Of a stretch of 64,000 bases of DNA, positions 8,239 to 16,903 are shown piece by piece. A program made the position numbers and the translations under genes. Position 1 is the first letter of the stretch; every line of letters starts with the position of its first letter. The notes below the pieces were generated by a model. The model did no database searches, was not told the DNA's origin, and was given only the letters and a program-made list of their open reading frames with translations. This stretch comes from an uncultured Actinomyces sp. (lineage in GTDB: Bacteria; Actinomycetota; Actinomycetes; Actinomycetales; Actinomycetaceae): NCBI GenBank assembly GCA_938014245.1, contig CALLSD010000048.1, positions 62,001-126,000 on the forward strand. The letters are read 5' to 3'.

Positions 8239-11200
8239 TGGTGCGCACGAGCCCCTTGTATGAGGGGACTGTTGCAGCAATCATCGTCGCGCGGGGAATG
8301 ACCCCCGCGTTGCGTTCGCTCCTTGACGCTCTCGATAAACAATCTCGACTCCCAGACCAACTCATCGTCTGTGATGTTCGTGCTCCTCGCACCTCGCCCT
8401 TATCCTCCGGTCAGGTTATCGTTGCTGAAGACCTCCCAGAAGGAGCGCTTCTTTTTTCTGCAGGCCGAACTCGAAATCTCAGCGATACCCTTGCCAAACT
8501 GGCAAAGGACAAAGAACACGGGCAATCGTTGCAAGGCCATGACTGGCTTTGGGTCCTGCACGATGACTGCGAGCCATCCCCGAACTGCCTCGAAGAACAA
8601 CTGAAAGCTGCAGGCCAGGGCCCCTCCATCGCAGCCGTTACTCCAAAGATTTTTCGCCCGGATGGAACTCTGTGTGAGTTAGGAATTCGCGCAACATCTT
8701 CGGGACGTCGAGTCCCCGAAGTTTTTGACGGCGAAATCGATCAGGGGCAGTACGACGGAACAAGCGATGTACTTGCCGGAGGCAGTGCGGGACTCCTTGT
8801 CCTAGCGAAGGCATATTCACACGTTGGCGGTTTTGATCGCGCACTTGGCCCCTACAATGAGGGCCTCGAACTGTGTTGGCGCCTCCACCGCAGCGGATAT
8901 CGCGTTGTCGCAGCTCCCGACGCTCACCTCACCCACCTCCAGTTGTCGTCCCCACGCAAGCTCCGCACGGCCTCGGCACTGCGTATCCGCCGCTCAAGTG
9001 AGTTCTACTTTGCAACGCTGATTTCCAGCCCCGCGTCTCTCATTGCGAAGACCCTGGCCTCCCTCGTGTGGATTCCCCTCACATGCCTGGGTCTTCTCCT
9101 GTGCGGGCGAGCGTCAGCAGCCTATGCGCGCTTCTTTGCATGGCTTGGACTCTTCGCTCATTTTCCCCACATTCTTGCCTCCCGCTCGCGCCACAGTCGT
9201 TGCGCAAGTCAACCGCGCTCAAGCTTGCGCCCCCTGCTCACAAGCCGCTGGGATGCCACGCGAATGCGGCGTGTACGGCGCAGCGCTCACCTTGATGATA
9301 CACAGGGATCATGGAAAGACGCTCTGCGTGAAAAGCGCAGGAGCGACATCGGACTACGCCTCATCACCTGCGTGGGTCTTCTTGTCCTAAGCTTGTGGAT
9401 CTTCCGCTCGGACCTCGGCGGGATCAGCGGGGGAGCATGGCGGAGCTTACCCGAAGGCTTCACCGACCTGTGGACCTACGCTTGGTCCGGCTGGCTTCCT
9501 GCGGGTGACGGAAACGCGCACGCGGTCGATCCGATCGTCCTGATCTGGAGCATCGTCTGCGCTCCCTTTGCCCTGATCCGAATCTCTCCTACGGCTGTTC
9601 TCCATATTCTTCTGATCGCTGCCCCCGCATGGGCCGCATGGAATTTGGACACTCTTGCCTCGCGCTTCACGAGTAACTTGACCATCCGCGTGGCTCTCAT
9701 GTGCCTCTGGGCGGCAATGCCCAGCGCACTTTTGGCGATGATGAGCGGGCGAATGGCCTCGCTAATTGTCCACGTTTTTCTTCCCCTGTGGTTTGGCTCC
9801 CTGCATGATCTCTCCCGCGGCGAGAGCTTCACGATGCGTCGCTCGTGGGCGCGCGCAGCGATTGTTGGAGCGATCCTCATTGCGGCATATCCGCTTCTTG
9901 CTCTCCTTGCGCTGCTTGCATTGCTGCGTGTGCCCGCACGCGCATCGACGCTTCTTCCGGGCCTGCTACTTACCCTTCCCTTCCTTATCGATGCAGTGGC
10001 CGCGCGCGCTTGGCCGGCCCTCCTCATCCCTGCCGAGGCCGCTGCTTCCTTCCAGCGATCACCCTACGGTTTGGGTGCGTGGGGGCTCCCCGCAGCTTCC
10101 TCACTTCAGTGGATGATCATTTCAGCGTTGGTCCTGATCTGCGTGTGGGCTTGGGCTGTATTCGCTCTTCTTCGCGCGCTTCGCCATCATCGAGGCGAGA
10201 CTTCCTTCCCCGCGGCTCTTCCACTGCTCATGGCGGGAGTTGTCGCCGCCGGCTTGGGTGCACTCCTGGTTTCGCGCCTTGCAGTAGACTCCGATAGCTC
10301 CGCGATCTTCGGCTGGGGTGGTGCGCTCTCAAGCCTCCAGATGCTGCTCCTGATTCTGGTGATCCTCAGCTGCGCCGAAGAAACGCAATCCACGTCAAAG
10401 TTCGGGCGCCTTGCATTGACAAGCGTGGCGTGCATCGCCTTGATTCCATTCCTTATCATGAGCACCTCGGCTTGGCTTCCTCTTATTCCTTCAGATCAGT
10501 GGAGTGCGCGCTTCGCGGGCACCCAGGTCCCGCTCGTATCTCGTTACGCGCAGAACTCTTCGAGGGACGCGCGAGTTATGGTCATGAACATTGGTGCCGA
10601 CGGCGACCTCGACGTACGAATCTGGCGCGAGGCGGGGCCAGCGTGGAGCGAACACTCCACCGTGGCCTCGTGGATCAAACTGCATGAGCGAATGAACGCG
10701 AGCAGCGACGCTGCTTCCTCGCAATTGTCCACGTCAATCGCAACGCTGGTTTCTTTCCCGGATGATGCTACTGCCAGGCACTTGGCTCTTCACGACATCG
10801 ACACGATCATCGTGAAGTCCTCAGGGCCCGCTGCCGCGTCCATTACACAGACCTTGGATCGTGCGCCGGGAATTGAAAAAATTGGTGAAACAGAAGCGGG
10901 AAGCGCATGGAGAGTGCGCCCCGATGGAAGCAAACCTGCACGCTTGTGCTTTACTGAGGCCTCGAAAGAGGCTCCCTGCGTTGAGCTTGCTAGCGGGGTT
11001 ATCGGTGCCCGAGCGAGCGTTCCAGGTCCAGGCGTTGTGCACCTTGCTGAACGCTCCAATCCTCATTGGATTGCCACGCTCAACGGGAAACGTTTGAGCG
11101 CAGCCGAGCCGACGAATGGGTGGGGACAAGCCTTCAGCGTTCCCGAAGCTGGTGAAGTGACTCTTAGCTACTACTCTCCGCTGATCCTTGCGTGGAAGAT

Positions 11201-11279
11201 TGCCTGCGCGGCATGCGCAGTGATTCTTCTTGCCGCGCTCCTTCGAGGAAGAAAGGACGAGTATGACAACGCCGAATAG
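8238..11279 (+). CDS. Large family 2 glycosyltransferase fused to a polytopic membrane domain
   Basis: The 1013-residue protein starts with a GT-A domain (about 10-250; acidic motif HDDCEPS near residue 108 and an EGLELCWRLHRSGY acceptor-side motif). A membrane anchor follows near 265-310, then about ten hydrophobic segments between 375 and 770, a soluble extracytoplasmic domain (about 775-980) and a final helix near 985-1005. Proteins of this layout occur beside whiB2 in other Actinomycetaceae and bifidobacteria and are presumed to extend or export an envelope glycan. The substrate is not known. The start ATG overlaps the whiB stop by one base. It ends with a 17-nt overlap of the DUF5719 gene, so the three genes form an operon. 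Confidence 0.8.
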   Translation: MVRTSPLYEGTVAAIIVARGMTPALRSLLDALDKQSRLPDQLIVCDVRAPRTSPLSSGQVIVAEDLPEGALLFSAGRTRNLSDTLAKLAKDKEHGQSLQGHDWLWVLHDDCEPSPNCLEEQLKAAGQGPSIAAVTPKIFRPDGTLCELGIRATSSGRRVPEVFDGEIDQGQYDGTSDVLAGGSAGLLVLAKAYSHVGGFDRALGPYNEGLELCWRLHRSGYRVVAAPDAHLTHLQLSSPRKLRTASALRIRRSSEFYFATLISSPASLIAKTLASLVWIPLTCLGLLLCGRASAAYARFFAWLGLFAHFPHILASRSRHSRCASQPRSSLRPLLTSRWDATRMRRVRRSAHLDDTQGSWKDALREKRRSDIGLRLITCVGLLVLSLWIFRSDLGGISGGAWRSLPEGFTDLWTYAWSGWLPAGDGNAHAVDPIVLIWSIVCAPFALIRISPTAVLHILLIAAPAWAAWNLDTLASRFTSNLTIRVALMCLWAAMPSALLAMMSGRMASLIVHVFLPLWFGSLHDLSRGESFTMRRSWARAAIVGAILIAAYPLLALLALLALLRVPARASTLLPGLLLTLPFLIDAVAARAWPALLIPAEAAASFQRSPYGLGAWGLPAASSLQWMIISALVLICVWAWAVFALLRALRHHRGETSFPAALPLLMAGVVAAGLGALLVSRLAVDSDSSAIFGWGGALSSLQMLLLILVILSCAEETQSTSKFGRLALTSVACIALIPFLIMSTSAWLPLIPSDQWSARFAGTQVPLVSRYAQNSSRDARVMVMNIGADGDLDVRIWREAGPAWSEHSTVASWIKLHERMNASSDAASSQLSTSIATLVSFPDDATARHLALHDIDTIIVKSSGPAAASITQTLDRAPGIEKIGETEAGSAWRVRPDGSKPARLCFTEASKEAPCVELASGVIGARASVPGPGVVHLAERSNPHWIATLNGKRLSAAEPTNGWGQAFSVPEAGEVTLSYYSPLILAWKIACAACAVILLAALLRGRKDEYDNAE

Positions 11280-12669
11280 AAACCGCATACTCGCCCTGAT
11301 GAGTGTTCCAGCTGCGCTTGTGATTCTGGGCGTCGGATCCTGGGGCGCGGGCCGCGTATTTCATGATCCTTCGCTTCCTTCTGCGCAGATCGTTCACGCC
11401 AGTCCCGAGACCCTCAATTACGCGTGTCCGCCCGGGATCATTAACCCCTTTGATCTTGACGGAAAAGTCGCTTCTCCTACCTTGTGGAACTCCGCTGGAA
11501 CAATAGAGAAAAAGCGGAATTTTGAGGTATTGCACGCAGACACATCTGCCAAGACGCTTCCTGCATCACTGGGAGTTCTTGGCCAGGGCGGGGGAGAACT
11601 GCGCGGTTTGAGCATGAGCTCGTGTCAGTTGCCTTCAACAGATCAGTGGAGCGTGCTGGGATCCTCGACGACGGGCGAAGATCTTGTCCTCACTTTTACC
11701 AATCCCAATTCTTCTCCTTCTGTGGTGAGCCTGGAGGCATTCGGACTCAATGGGCCGCTCGGGGTGAAAACGCACCAGCTCACTGTTCCCGCACATTCGA
11801 CGCAATCCGTGCTGGCTGGCGGCCTCTTCCCCGAAGAAACTGCCCTTGTTCTTCATATTCGCGCTGATGGACAAGGCGTGGCTACATGGACTCAGAGCTC
11901 AGCCATGCAGGGAGAAACACCCAAGGGGACGACGACAATCCCCGCCGCGCGGCCTCGTGAAGAGACATTGCTGCAGGGCGTGTCCATTCAGGGGACAAGC
12001 ACCCTGCGTCTCTTTGTTCCGCCCTCAGGAAACTCCGATGATGCTAGCGCACACGTCAGCTTGAGCTACACGAGCGAGGCCGGGACTTTCAATGTCCCCG
12101 GTGGCGAGATGGATATTAGCGCGGGAACAGTCGTTGATGTCCCACTCAGTGGAATGACCGATGACCGCTATACGTTGCGTGTCCACGCTGATCGAGCCTT
12201 GGTAGCACAGATTGTCACGAATACGGAGCAAGAGGAATACTCAGAAGGCTCCCGCTGGGCAATGCGTTCCAGCATCGCGGCTTCTCCTGCGCTCATTCGC
12301 GCCGAGCTTCCCTCCTCGCAGCGCGTTGAATCGATGGTGCGCGAAAGCCTGAGCGCCACCGCACTTCGAGCAACCGCCCAAGAAAAACCCAGCGGTGTCA
12401 ATGAAATCCACTCGCGGCTCATCATCACTCCCGTGCATTCGCAAAGCGGGGTCCAGCTCAGCCTTGGCGCGCAGACAGTGACCGTGGAAGCGGGGAAGAC
12501 CTTGAGTCTGGATCTTCCATCTAGCGATTCTGTGGTCCTGGAATCTCCCAGCCAGGTGGCTGTGGCCCTCGAGGTAGAGGCGCAAACTCCCAGCGGAACT
12601 TTGCGTTCGCTGTGGCCGCTGAATGCGGATGATGTGGAGCAGGCCTCGGCTGCAATTACCATCAACTAG
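11263..12669 (+). CDS. DUF5719 family exported protein
   Basis: The 468-residue protein has an N-terminal signal-anchor helix (about residues 10-30) and a long extracytoplasmic part with repeated beta-rich segments such as LRLFVPPSG and LSLGAQTVTV. It has only three cysteines. Its position after the whiB-linked glycosyltransferase is where DUF5719 proteins are usually found. ATG 11263 is chosen because AAAGGA lies just upstream; the in-frame TTG at 11230 is deeper in the upstream gene. The 17-nt overlap with that gene indicates coupled translation. The function is unknown; a structural or accessory role for the membrane glycosyltransferase is an inference. Confidence 0.75.
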   Translation: MTTPNRNRILALMSVPAALVILGVGSWGAGRVFHDPSLPSAQIVHASPETLNYACPPGIINPFDLDGKVASPTLWNSAGTIEKKRNFEVLHADTSAKTLPASLGVLGQGGGELRGLSMSSCQLPSTDQWSVLGSSTTGEDLVLTFTNPNSSPSVVSLEAFGLNGPLGVKTHQLTVPAHSTQSVLAGGLFPEETALVLHIRADGQGVATWTQSSAMQGETPKGTTTIPAARPREETLLQGVSIQGTSTLRLFVPPSGNSDDASAHVSLSYTSEAGTFNVPGGEMDISAGTVVDVPLSGMTDDRYTLRVHADRALVAQIVTNTEQEEYSEGSRWAMRSSIAASPALIRAELPSSQRVESMVRESLSATALRATAQEKPSGVNEIHSRLIITPVHSQSGVQLSLGAQTVTVEAGKTLSLDLPSSDSVVLESPSQVAVALEVEAQTPSGTLRSLWPLNADDVEQASAAITIN

Positions 12670-12698
12670 CGCCCGGCTTGCGTAAGATTCTCACGCAC

Positions 12699-13118
12699 CT
12701 AGGAAAGCGAATCTAGGTCCTGCGGGGGAATGTAGAGAACGTGTGAGATTCTTTCAGCGATCAGGGTGCGAAGTGCCCCGTAGAGGTCCTGGGTGGGAAC
12801 GCGCATAGCCACCGGGAGTCGGTAGATAACAATGCGGTCTCCCAATCCCTTGCGTCGGTCAGCGGGGAAAACTCGTGCAAGAACAACGCCATGCTCTTCC
12901 CACGAGGCCGGATCTGAGGGCGGAACATCCTCCGTGGCAAATTCGATGCGGGCAACTTCGGGCCAACGCTCGCTGAGTTCATTTATGACCGCAGCAACAG
13001 TGGCATCAAAAATCTCTCGACGAGTTTTCCACGCGGGGAGCCCCGGAAAAAGACGCACGTAGCGTGGGTGACGACCGTGCCGATCGCGCGAACGAGGAAA
13101 AGCTGATGGGAGAGCCAT
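12699..13118 (-). CDS. Metallopeptidase-fold protein lacking HExxH (Rv3259-like)
   Basis: The protein of about 139 residues resembles the zincin-like metallopeptidase family PF06262 and mycobacterial Rv3259, which sits beside whiB2 there too. Conserved points are the basic N-terminus, the RREIFDATVAAVINELSERW helix, and IVIYRLPVAMR before the C-terminal helix. Where active relatives have HExxH this protein reads AERISH, so the zinc site is missing and peptidase activity is unlikely. ATG 13118 is preferred over GTG 13124 because a TAGGCT box lies 7 nt upstream (leaderless pattern). It is divergent from the DUF3499 gene. Confidence 0.75.
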   Translation of the reverse strand: MALPSAFPRSRDRHGRHPRYVRLFPGLPAWKTRREIFDATVAAVINELSERWPEVARIEFATEDVPPSDPASWEEHGVVLARVFPADRRKGLGDRIVIYRLPVAMRVPTQDLYGALRTLIAERISHVLYIPPQDLDSLS

Positions 13119-13125
13119 AAACACA

Positions 13126-13131
13126 AGCCTA
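13126..13131 (-). promoter_or_regulatory. -10 box for leaderless transcript of the Rv3259-like gene
   Basis: On the minus strand TAGGCT is followed by seven bases and ATG 13118. No clear -35 is present. The motif decides between the two in-frame starts at 13124 and 13118. Confidence 0.45.
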
Positions 13132-13200
13132 ACCCGCGTGGAGGTGCACCCAGCTCAAGACCTGCCGAAGCAGGGGACCCAAGGGATAGTCAAAATGCCG

Positions 13201-13206
13201 TATTGT
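13201..13206 (+). promoter_or_regulatory. -10 box for leaderless DUF3499 transcript
   Basis: TATTGT is followed by six bases (AGAGCG) and then GTG 13213. The spacing places the transcription start on the start codon. No good -35 was seen. Confidence 0.5.
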
Positions 13207-13212
13207 AGAGCG

Positions 13213-13722
13213 GTGATCTCGGTTCGACACTGTTCTAAACCCGGCTGCTCACGGCCGGCTGTTGCCACGTTGACCTACGACTACTCGGATTCCACCGCAG
13301 TCGTCGGGTCCCTGTCAGCTTCCGCAGATCCTAACGCCTACGATCTATGCGAGAACCACGCCAATAGCCTGACGGTTCCTCGTGGATGGCAGATCGTTCG
13401 CCTGCAGACTAACTTTGAACCGGCACCACCCTCGGGTGACGACCTCATGGCTCTTGTCGATGCCGTGCGTGCGGCCGCCGCGCACACCCGCAATCGATCT
13501 CACGAGGCCGAGCAGCAGAGCGCGCAAACGCAAGCTTCACCGTCTACCCCGGCTGTGGCCTCGTCCCCGGCTGAATTTGGTCCTTTTGCGCAGCGCAGCA
13601 AAGAAGAAGCGACAGACCCCTCGAGCCCTCTTGATCCGAATTCGCCTTGGGCGCGTAGACGCGCACAATTCCGCCTGATCACCGACGATCAAGCGGAACA
13701 AGGAACAGATACGGAAAACTAA
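13213..13722 (+). CDS. DUF3499 family protein
   Basis: The first 60 residues match the actinobacterial DUF3499 family (Rv3258c): SVRHCSKPGCSRPAVATLTY, DSTAVVG, YDLCENHANSLTVPRGWQ. These include three cysteines and a histidine that look like a small metal site (CxxxxC near residue 7-12 and C-x2-H near 49-52). The rest of the 169 residues is Pro/Ser/Gln-rich and likely disordered. GTG 13213 is chosen since family proteins begin with SVRxCS and a -10 box ends 6 nt upstream; ATG 13195 is the alternative. The stop overlaps the stop of the convergent RDD gene by four bases. The role is unknown; the gene is almost always near whiB2. Confidence 0.82.
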   Translation: MISVRHCSKPGCSRPAVATLTYDYSDSTAVVGSLSASADPNAYDLCENHANSLTVPRGWQIVRLQTNFEPAPPSGDDLMALVDAVRAAAAHTRNRSHEAEQQSAQTQASPSTPAVASSPAEFGPFAQRSKEEATDPSSPLDPNSPWARRRAQFRLITDDQAEQGTDTEN

Positions 13723-14558
13723 ATTCCGAAGGGCGTGCGCTCGATCTGCTCGCGGCGACGCTCAAGAACATCCTGCCTGCGCAATTCCTTCGCGTACTCG
13801 CGATCGCGCAAAACCACCAGGACAGCCGCAATGAAACGCTCAGGGTTGACGGTTGTGGGAGGCGCGGGAGATACGAAAGCAGCAAGCCTTCCAGCTAGAG
13901 CATTCGCGATTGAGATCCGAAGCGGAGCGGTGATTTCACGGTTCGTCCGTAAGAACTGCATGCACTCGTACTGGACACGATCGGGGATAGGCATCACTTG
14001 TGCCTGAGAAGCCCACTGGGCGCAGTCGGGAGGCATGATCAAGGGGGGATAGAACACGGGTTCTGGGACCTTCACAACGATCGTGCCAGCAGCGAGATCT
14101 CCCAAACGAGTGGCTTTAGGGGAGAACATCGTGGACATGAAAGCGAAGAAACCCAAGCAAATGTAGGTCTCGACGATCGCAGTCAAAGAACGCACCAGCG
14201 TATGTCGAACGGTGATGATCCCACCGTCACGGCGAACAACCTTGATGTTAAACGCCCACTTTCCCAAGGAATAACCGCGCGTGAAGGCCTCGATGAGGAA
14301 GGGAAGGAGGACAAAGGCGAAAAAGATCAGGAAGACGGTCAACGACCTATTGAGGGTCGATGGGAGTCCATAGACGATGTCGTAACGGACGACGGCGAAC
14401 ATTAAAATGAGGAAGGTTCCCGCATAGAGCGTGAGATCCATGAGAAAGGCGCCGGTCCTCATGAAAGGTGAGGCTGGGTTGAGATCGAGTTTAACGCCCT
14501 CGCCACTGACGAATGATTCGTCAGAGATTCGTCGGACGGTTACAGGAAGCTCGCTCAT
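13719..14558 (-). CDS. RDD family membrane protein
   Basis: The 279-residue protein has the RDD domain: R at ASPFMRTGAFLMD in the first helix, three hydrophobic segments (about 38-60, 72-95, 130-150), the GYSLGKWAFNIKVVR motif after the second, and DLAAG near the end. A cytoplasmic C-terminal region of about 110 residues follows. RDD proteins are poorly understood; some act as Na+/H+ antiporters. ATG 14558 is preferred over GTG 14567 because TATAGT ends 7 nt before it. It is divergent from the SpoIIM-like gene with only 19 bp between the start codons, and it convergently overlaps the DUF3499 gene by four bases. Confidence 0.85.
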   Translation of the reverse strand: MSELPVTVRRISDESFVSGEGVKLDLNPASPFMRTGAFLMDLTLYAGTFLILMFAVVRYDIVYGLPSTLNRSLTVFLIFFAFVLLPFLIEAFTRGYSLGKWAFNIKVVRRDGGIITVRHTLVRSLTAIVETYICLGFFAFMSTMFSPKATRLGDLAAGTIVVKVPEPVFYPPLIMPPDCAQWASQAQVMPIPDRVQYECMQFLRTNREITAPLRISIANALAGRLAAFVSPAPPTTVNPERFIAAVLVVLRDREYAKELRRQDVLERRREQIERTPFGI

Positions 14559-14565
14559 GTATGAC

Positions 14566-14571
14566 ACTATA
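14566..14571 (-). promoter_or_regulatory. -10 box (TATAGT) of the RDD gene, shared 19-bp divergent region
   Basis: On the minus strand TATAGT is followed by seven bases and ATG 14558. On the plus strand the overlapping CACTAT at 14565-14570 is followed by seven bases and ATG 14578. The two -10 elements physically overlap, and any -35 elements lie inside the opposite coding sequence. Confidence 0.55.
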
Positions 14572-14577
14572 TCTTGT

Positions 14578-15567
14578 ATGGATATCGACGCACTAAAAGC
14601 TTCACATTTGCGCCACTGGGATCGCTTTCATCAATTGGCGCATTCGCGTCGACTTACCGGCCCGGAAATTGATGAACTCGCTGTCTTATACCGCCAGGTG
14701 ACGAGTGACCTCGCAAAGGTGCGTTCTGAAAATCCTGATCCGGATGTTATTTCCTATCTTTCAGGCGAGCTTCTTCAAGCACGAGGAAGACTGACCGGAA
14801 CTGAAGGGGCATCGTTGTGGGTCATCTCTCGCTGGTTCCGCTACGATTTGCCAGCGGCGTTGTACCGCATTCGATATGTGACGATCGCGGTCATGCTTGC
14901 TTTCATTGTCATGACGGCGATTCAAACGTGGTGGATTCTTCGAGACCCCGCGAATATGGCTCTTCTGGGGAGCCCCGAGGCGCTCAAGACCTATGCGAAT
15001 AAATCTTTCGTCAGTTACTACAGCCAAGATACTCATGCGCAGTTCATGACCTATGTGTGGACGAACAACGCATGGATTGCGATTCAAGTAGTTGCTGGTG
15101 GAATCACGGGATTCTTTCCCGCTTTCGTACTGTGGGGGAACGCCGGAGCGCTTGCCCAAAGCGCCGCAATCGTCATTCATTTCGCAGGCCCTGGGCAGTT
15201 CTTCCGCTTTATTCTTCCCCATGGAATCCCAGAGCTCACCGCAATTTGGATTTCAACAGCAGCGGGACTTCGCCTGTTTTGGGCGTGGATCGTTCCCGGA
15301 AAACGCACGCGCACTCAGGCACTGGCAGAAGCGGGGCGTTCGATGATTACGGTTGCTCTGGGCATGGTGATCATGCTCTTCTTCTCAGGCCTTATTGAAG
15401 GCTTCGTGACCCCCTCTGATCTTCCCACCTGGGCGAAGATCACCTGCGGCGTTGTTTTAACCGCACTCGTGTGGATTTACACCTTTGTCGTTGGACGCCG
15501 GGCCTATCGCGCGGGTGCAACAGGAGACCTAGAAGAGGATGCGGGTTACTCGACTCCCGTCATCTGA
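14578..15567 (+). CDS. Stage II sporulation protein M family membrane protein (DUF95)
   Basis: The 329-residue protein has a soluble N-terminal helical part (about 1-95; LAVLYRQVTSDLAKVR) and five or six hydrophobic segments from residue 103 onward, with the SpoIIM/DUF95 hallmark motifs FYSQDT-like SYYSQDTHAQFMTYVWTNNAWIA and HGIPELTAIWISTAAGLRL. In endospore formers SpoIIM belongs to the engulfment machine; in non-sporulating actinobacteria it sits beside RDD, MoxR and DUF58 genes and its role is unknown. ATG 14578 is used because no ribosome-binding site exists in the 19 bp to the divergent gene and a CACTAT box lies 7 nt upstream. It ends one base from the end of the convergent DUF58 gene. 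Confidence 0.85.
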   Translation: MDIDALKASHLRHWDRFHQLAHSRRLTGPEIDELAVLYRQVTSDLAKVRSENPDPDVISYLSGELLQARGRLTGTEGASLWVISRWFRYDLPAALYRIRYVTIAVMLAFIVMTAIQTWWILRDPANMALLGSPEALKTYANKSFVSYYSQDTHAQFMTYVWTNNAWIAIQVVAGGITGFFPAFVLWGNAGALAQSAAIVIHFAGPGQFFRFILPHGIPELTAIWISTAAGLRLFWAWIVPGKRTRTQALAEAGRSMITVALGMVIMLFFSGLIEGFVTPSDLPTWAKITCGVVLTALVWIYTFVVGRRAYRAGATGDLEEDAGYSTPVI

Positions 15568-15568
15568 T

Positions 15569-16903
15569 TTAGAGTTTGCCCGCCTTCTTCAAGGCGATGT
15601 AGGTGTCGGCAAGTCGCGCGGGTAAGAAACCGGCGTCGCAGTCGATCACATAGGCGCCCACGCTGCGCGCATCGCGTGCCCCTGCGTCCAGATCGCGACT
15701 TGTGGCGCTTGCTGCTGCAGCCGTGAAAGCTGACGGAGCGTCAGTCCAATCTGTGCTCATGCGTCCCAACTCAGGATCGCGTGCGCCGGCAACGATGACG
15801 CGGTGGCGCTTGCTGAGCGTTGCGATGGCCTCGGAGAAATCAACATCGGTGGCGGCCGGGGGAATCTCGGTTAGCAAGACGACGAGGCCGGGGTGACGCA
15901 GGCGCTTATCGACCGCGTTGATGACCAACTGCCAGTCAAGGGGAAGCAAGGAAGGCTGGACTCGCGAAAATGCCTGCGCTGCCTCGCGAATCAAAGCACC
16001 CGCACGCTGCTGCGCAAGATCCTCGTGAATCTCACGGTCGACGACAAGCATATGCACCTGATCGCCCGCGCGATCGGCAAGAACCCCCAAAAGGAGGGCA
16101 GCTTCGATCTGAGCGTCTAAACGAGGGGCAACTCCCAGCTCAACGAGGTCCTTATCGCCCAAATCTGCTTCTTGAGGCTCACCCAAGAGCATTGCACCCG
16201 AACGTCCGGCATCGACGACAATCATGACGTGACGATCGCGCTCGGGGCGCCACGTACGCACCACTAAGTCAGATGAGCGGGCCGAGGCGCGCCAGTCAAT
16301 ATCGCGTGGGTCATCACCGCGGACATACTCGCGAAGCGAATCAAACTCGGTACCGGGACCGCGCAAAACCGTTGCGGTCGTTCCCTCAAGTTCATGCAAG
16401 CGTGCAAGACGCGAAGGCAAGAGCCTCTTCGCGCGGAAGGGCGGCAAAACATTGAGGTTGAGTGGCGCAACGATTGAGGTTTGGCGCGCGGCCATACGCA
16501 AAGGACCCCAGGAACGAACCGTCACATAGTCGGCGCGAATACTGCCTCGGCGTTCAAGGTGGAGGGTTGTTGTCACTCGCGATTCCATCTCCGGCTGGGC
16601 AACAAGCGAATGCGAGTAGGGAGAGGGGTGGGTCGAGGGCGGCCACGCATCGCGGAGGTCGATGCGCATCGGGACGGGGGCGCGAAGGACGATACGCGAG
16701 TGGGCGGGGTTTCCGACCGGAACTGGAGTATCGATCGAACGCTCGATACTCAATTGTCTCGGCGAAGGCGCCATCGTTGCGTCAAATGCCCACAGGAGGC
16801 CACACAGGACCAACCACCCGAAGAAGAAGAGCGACGTCGGGAAGAAAAAGAGGGGAATGATCCCCACAAAAACGGGGATGCTAGCGCGCCATGACAGAGC
16901 CAT
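15569..16903 (-). CDS. DUF58 domain membrane protein, MoxR partner
   Basis: The 444-residue protein begins MALSWRASIPVF and has two hydrophobic segments at about 8-45. It then has a beta-rich domain and the DUF58 signature DPRDIDWRASARSSDLVVRTWRPERD with a following VWA-like strand HVMIVVDAGRSGAM. DUF58 proteins are partners of MoxR AAA+ ATPases. The upstream moxR stop and this start share one base (TGATG at 16901-16905), so translation is coupled; longer frames upstream are inside moxR and unsupported. It is the last gene of a five-gene minus-strand operon. Confidence 0.88.
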   Translation of the reverse strand: MALSWRASIPVFVGIIPLFFFPTSLFFFGWLVLCGLLWAFDATMAPSPRQLSIERSIDTPVPVGNPAHSRIVLRAPVPMRIDLRDAWPPSTHPSPYSHSLVAQPEMESRVTTTLHLERRGSIRADYVTVRSWGPLRMAARQTSIVAPLNLNVLPPFRAKRLLPSRLARLHELEGTTATVLRGPGTEFDSLREYVRGDDPRDIDWRASARSSDLVVRTWRPERDRHVMIVVDAGRSGAMLLGEPQEADLGDKDLVELGVAPRLDAQIEAALLLGVLADRAGDQVHMLVVDREIHEDLAQQRAGALIREAAQAFSRVQPSLLPLDWQLVINAVDKRLRHPGLVVLLTEIPPAATDVDFSEAIATLSKRHRVIVAGARDPELGRMSTDWTDAPSAFTAAAASATSRDLDAGARDARSVGAYVIDCDAGFLPARLADTYIALKKAGKL

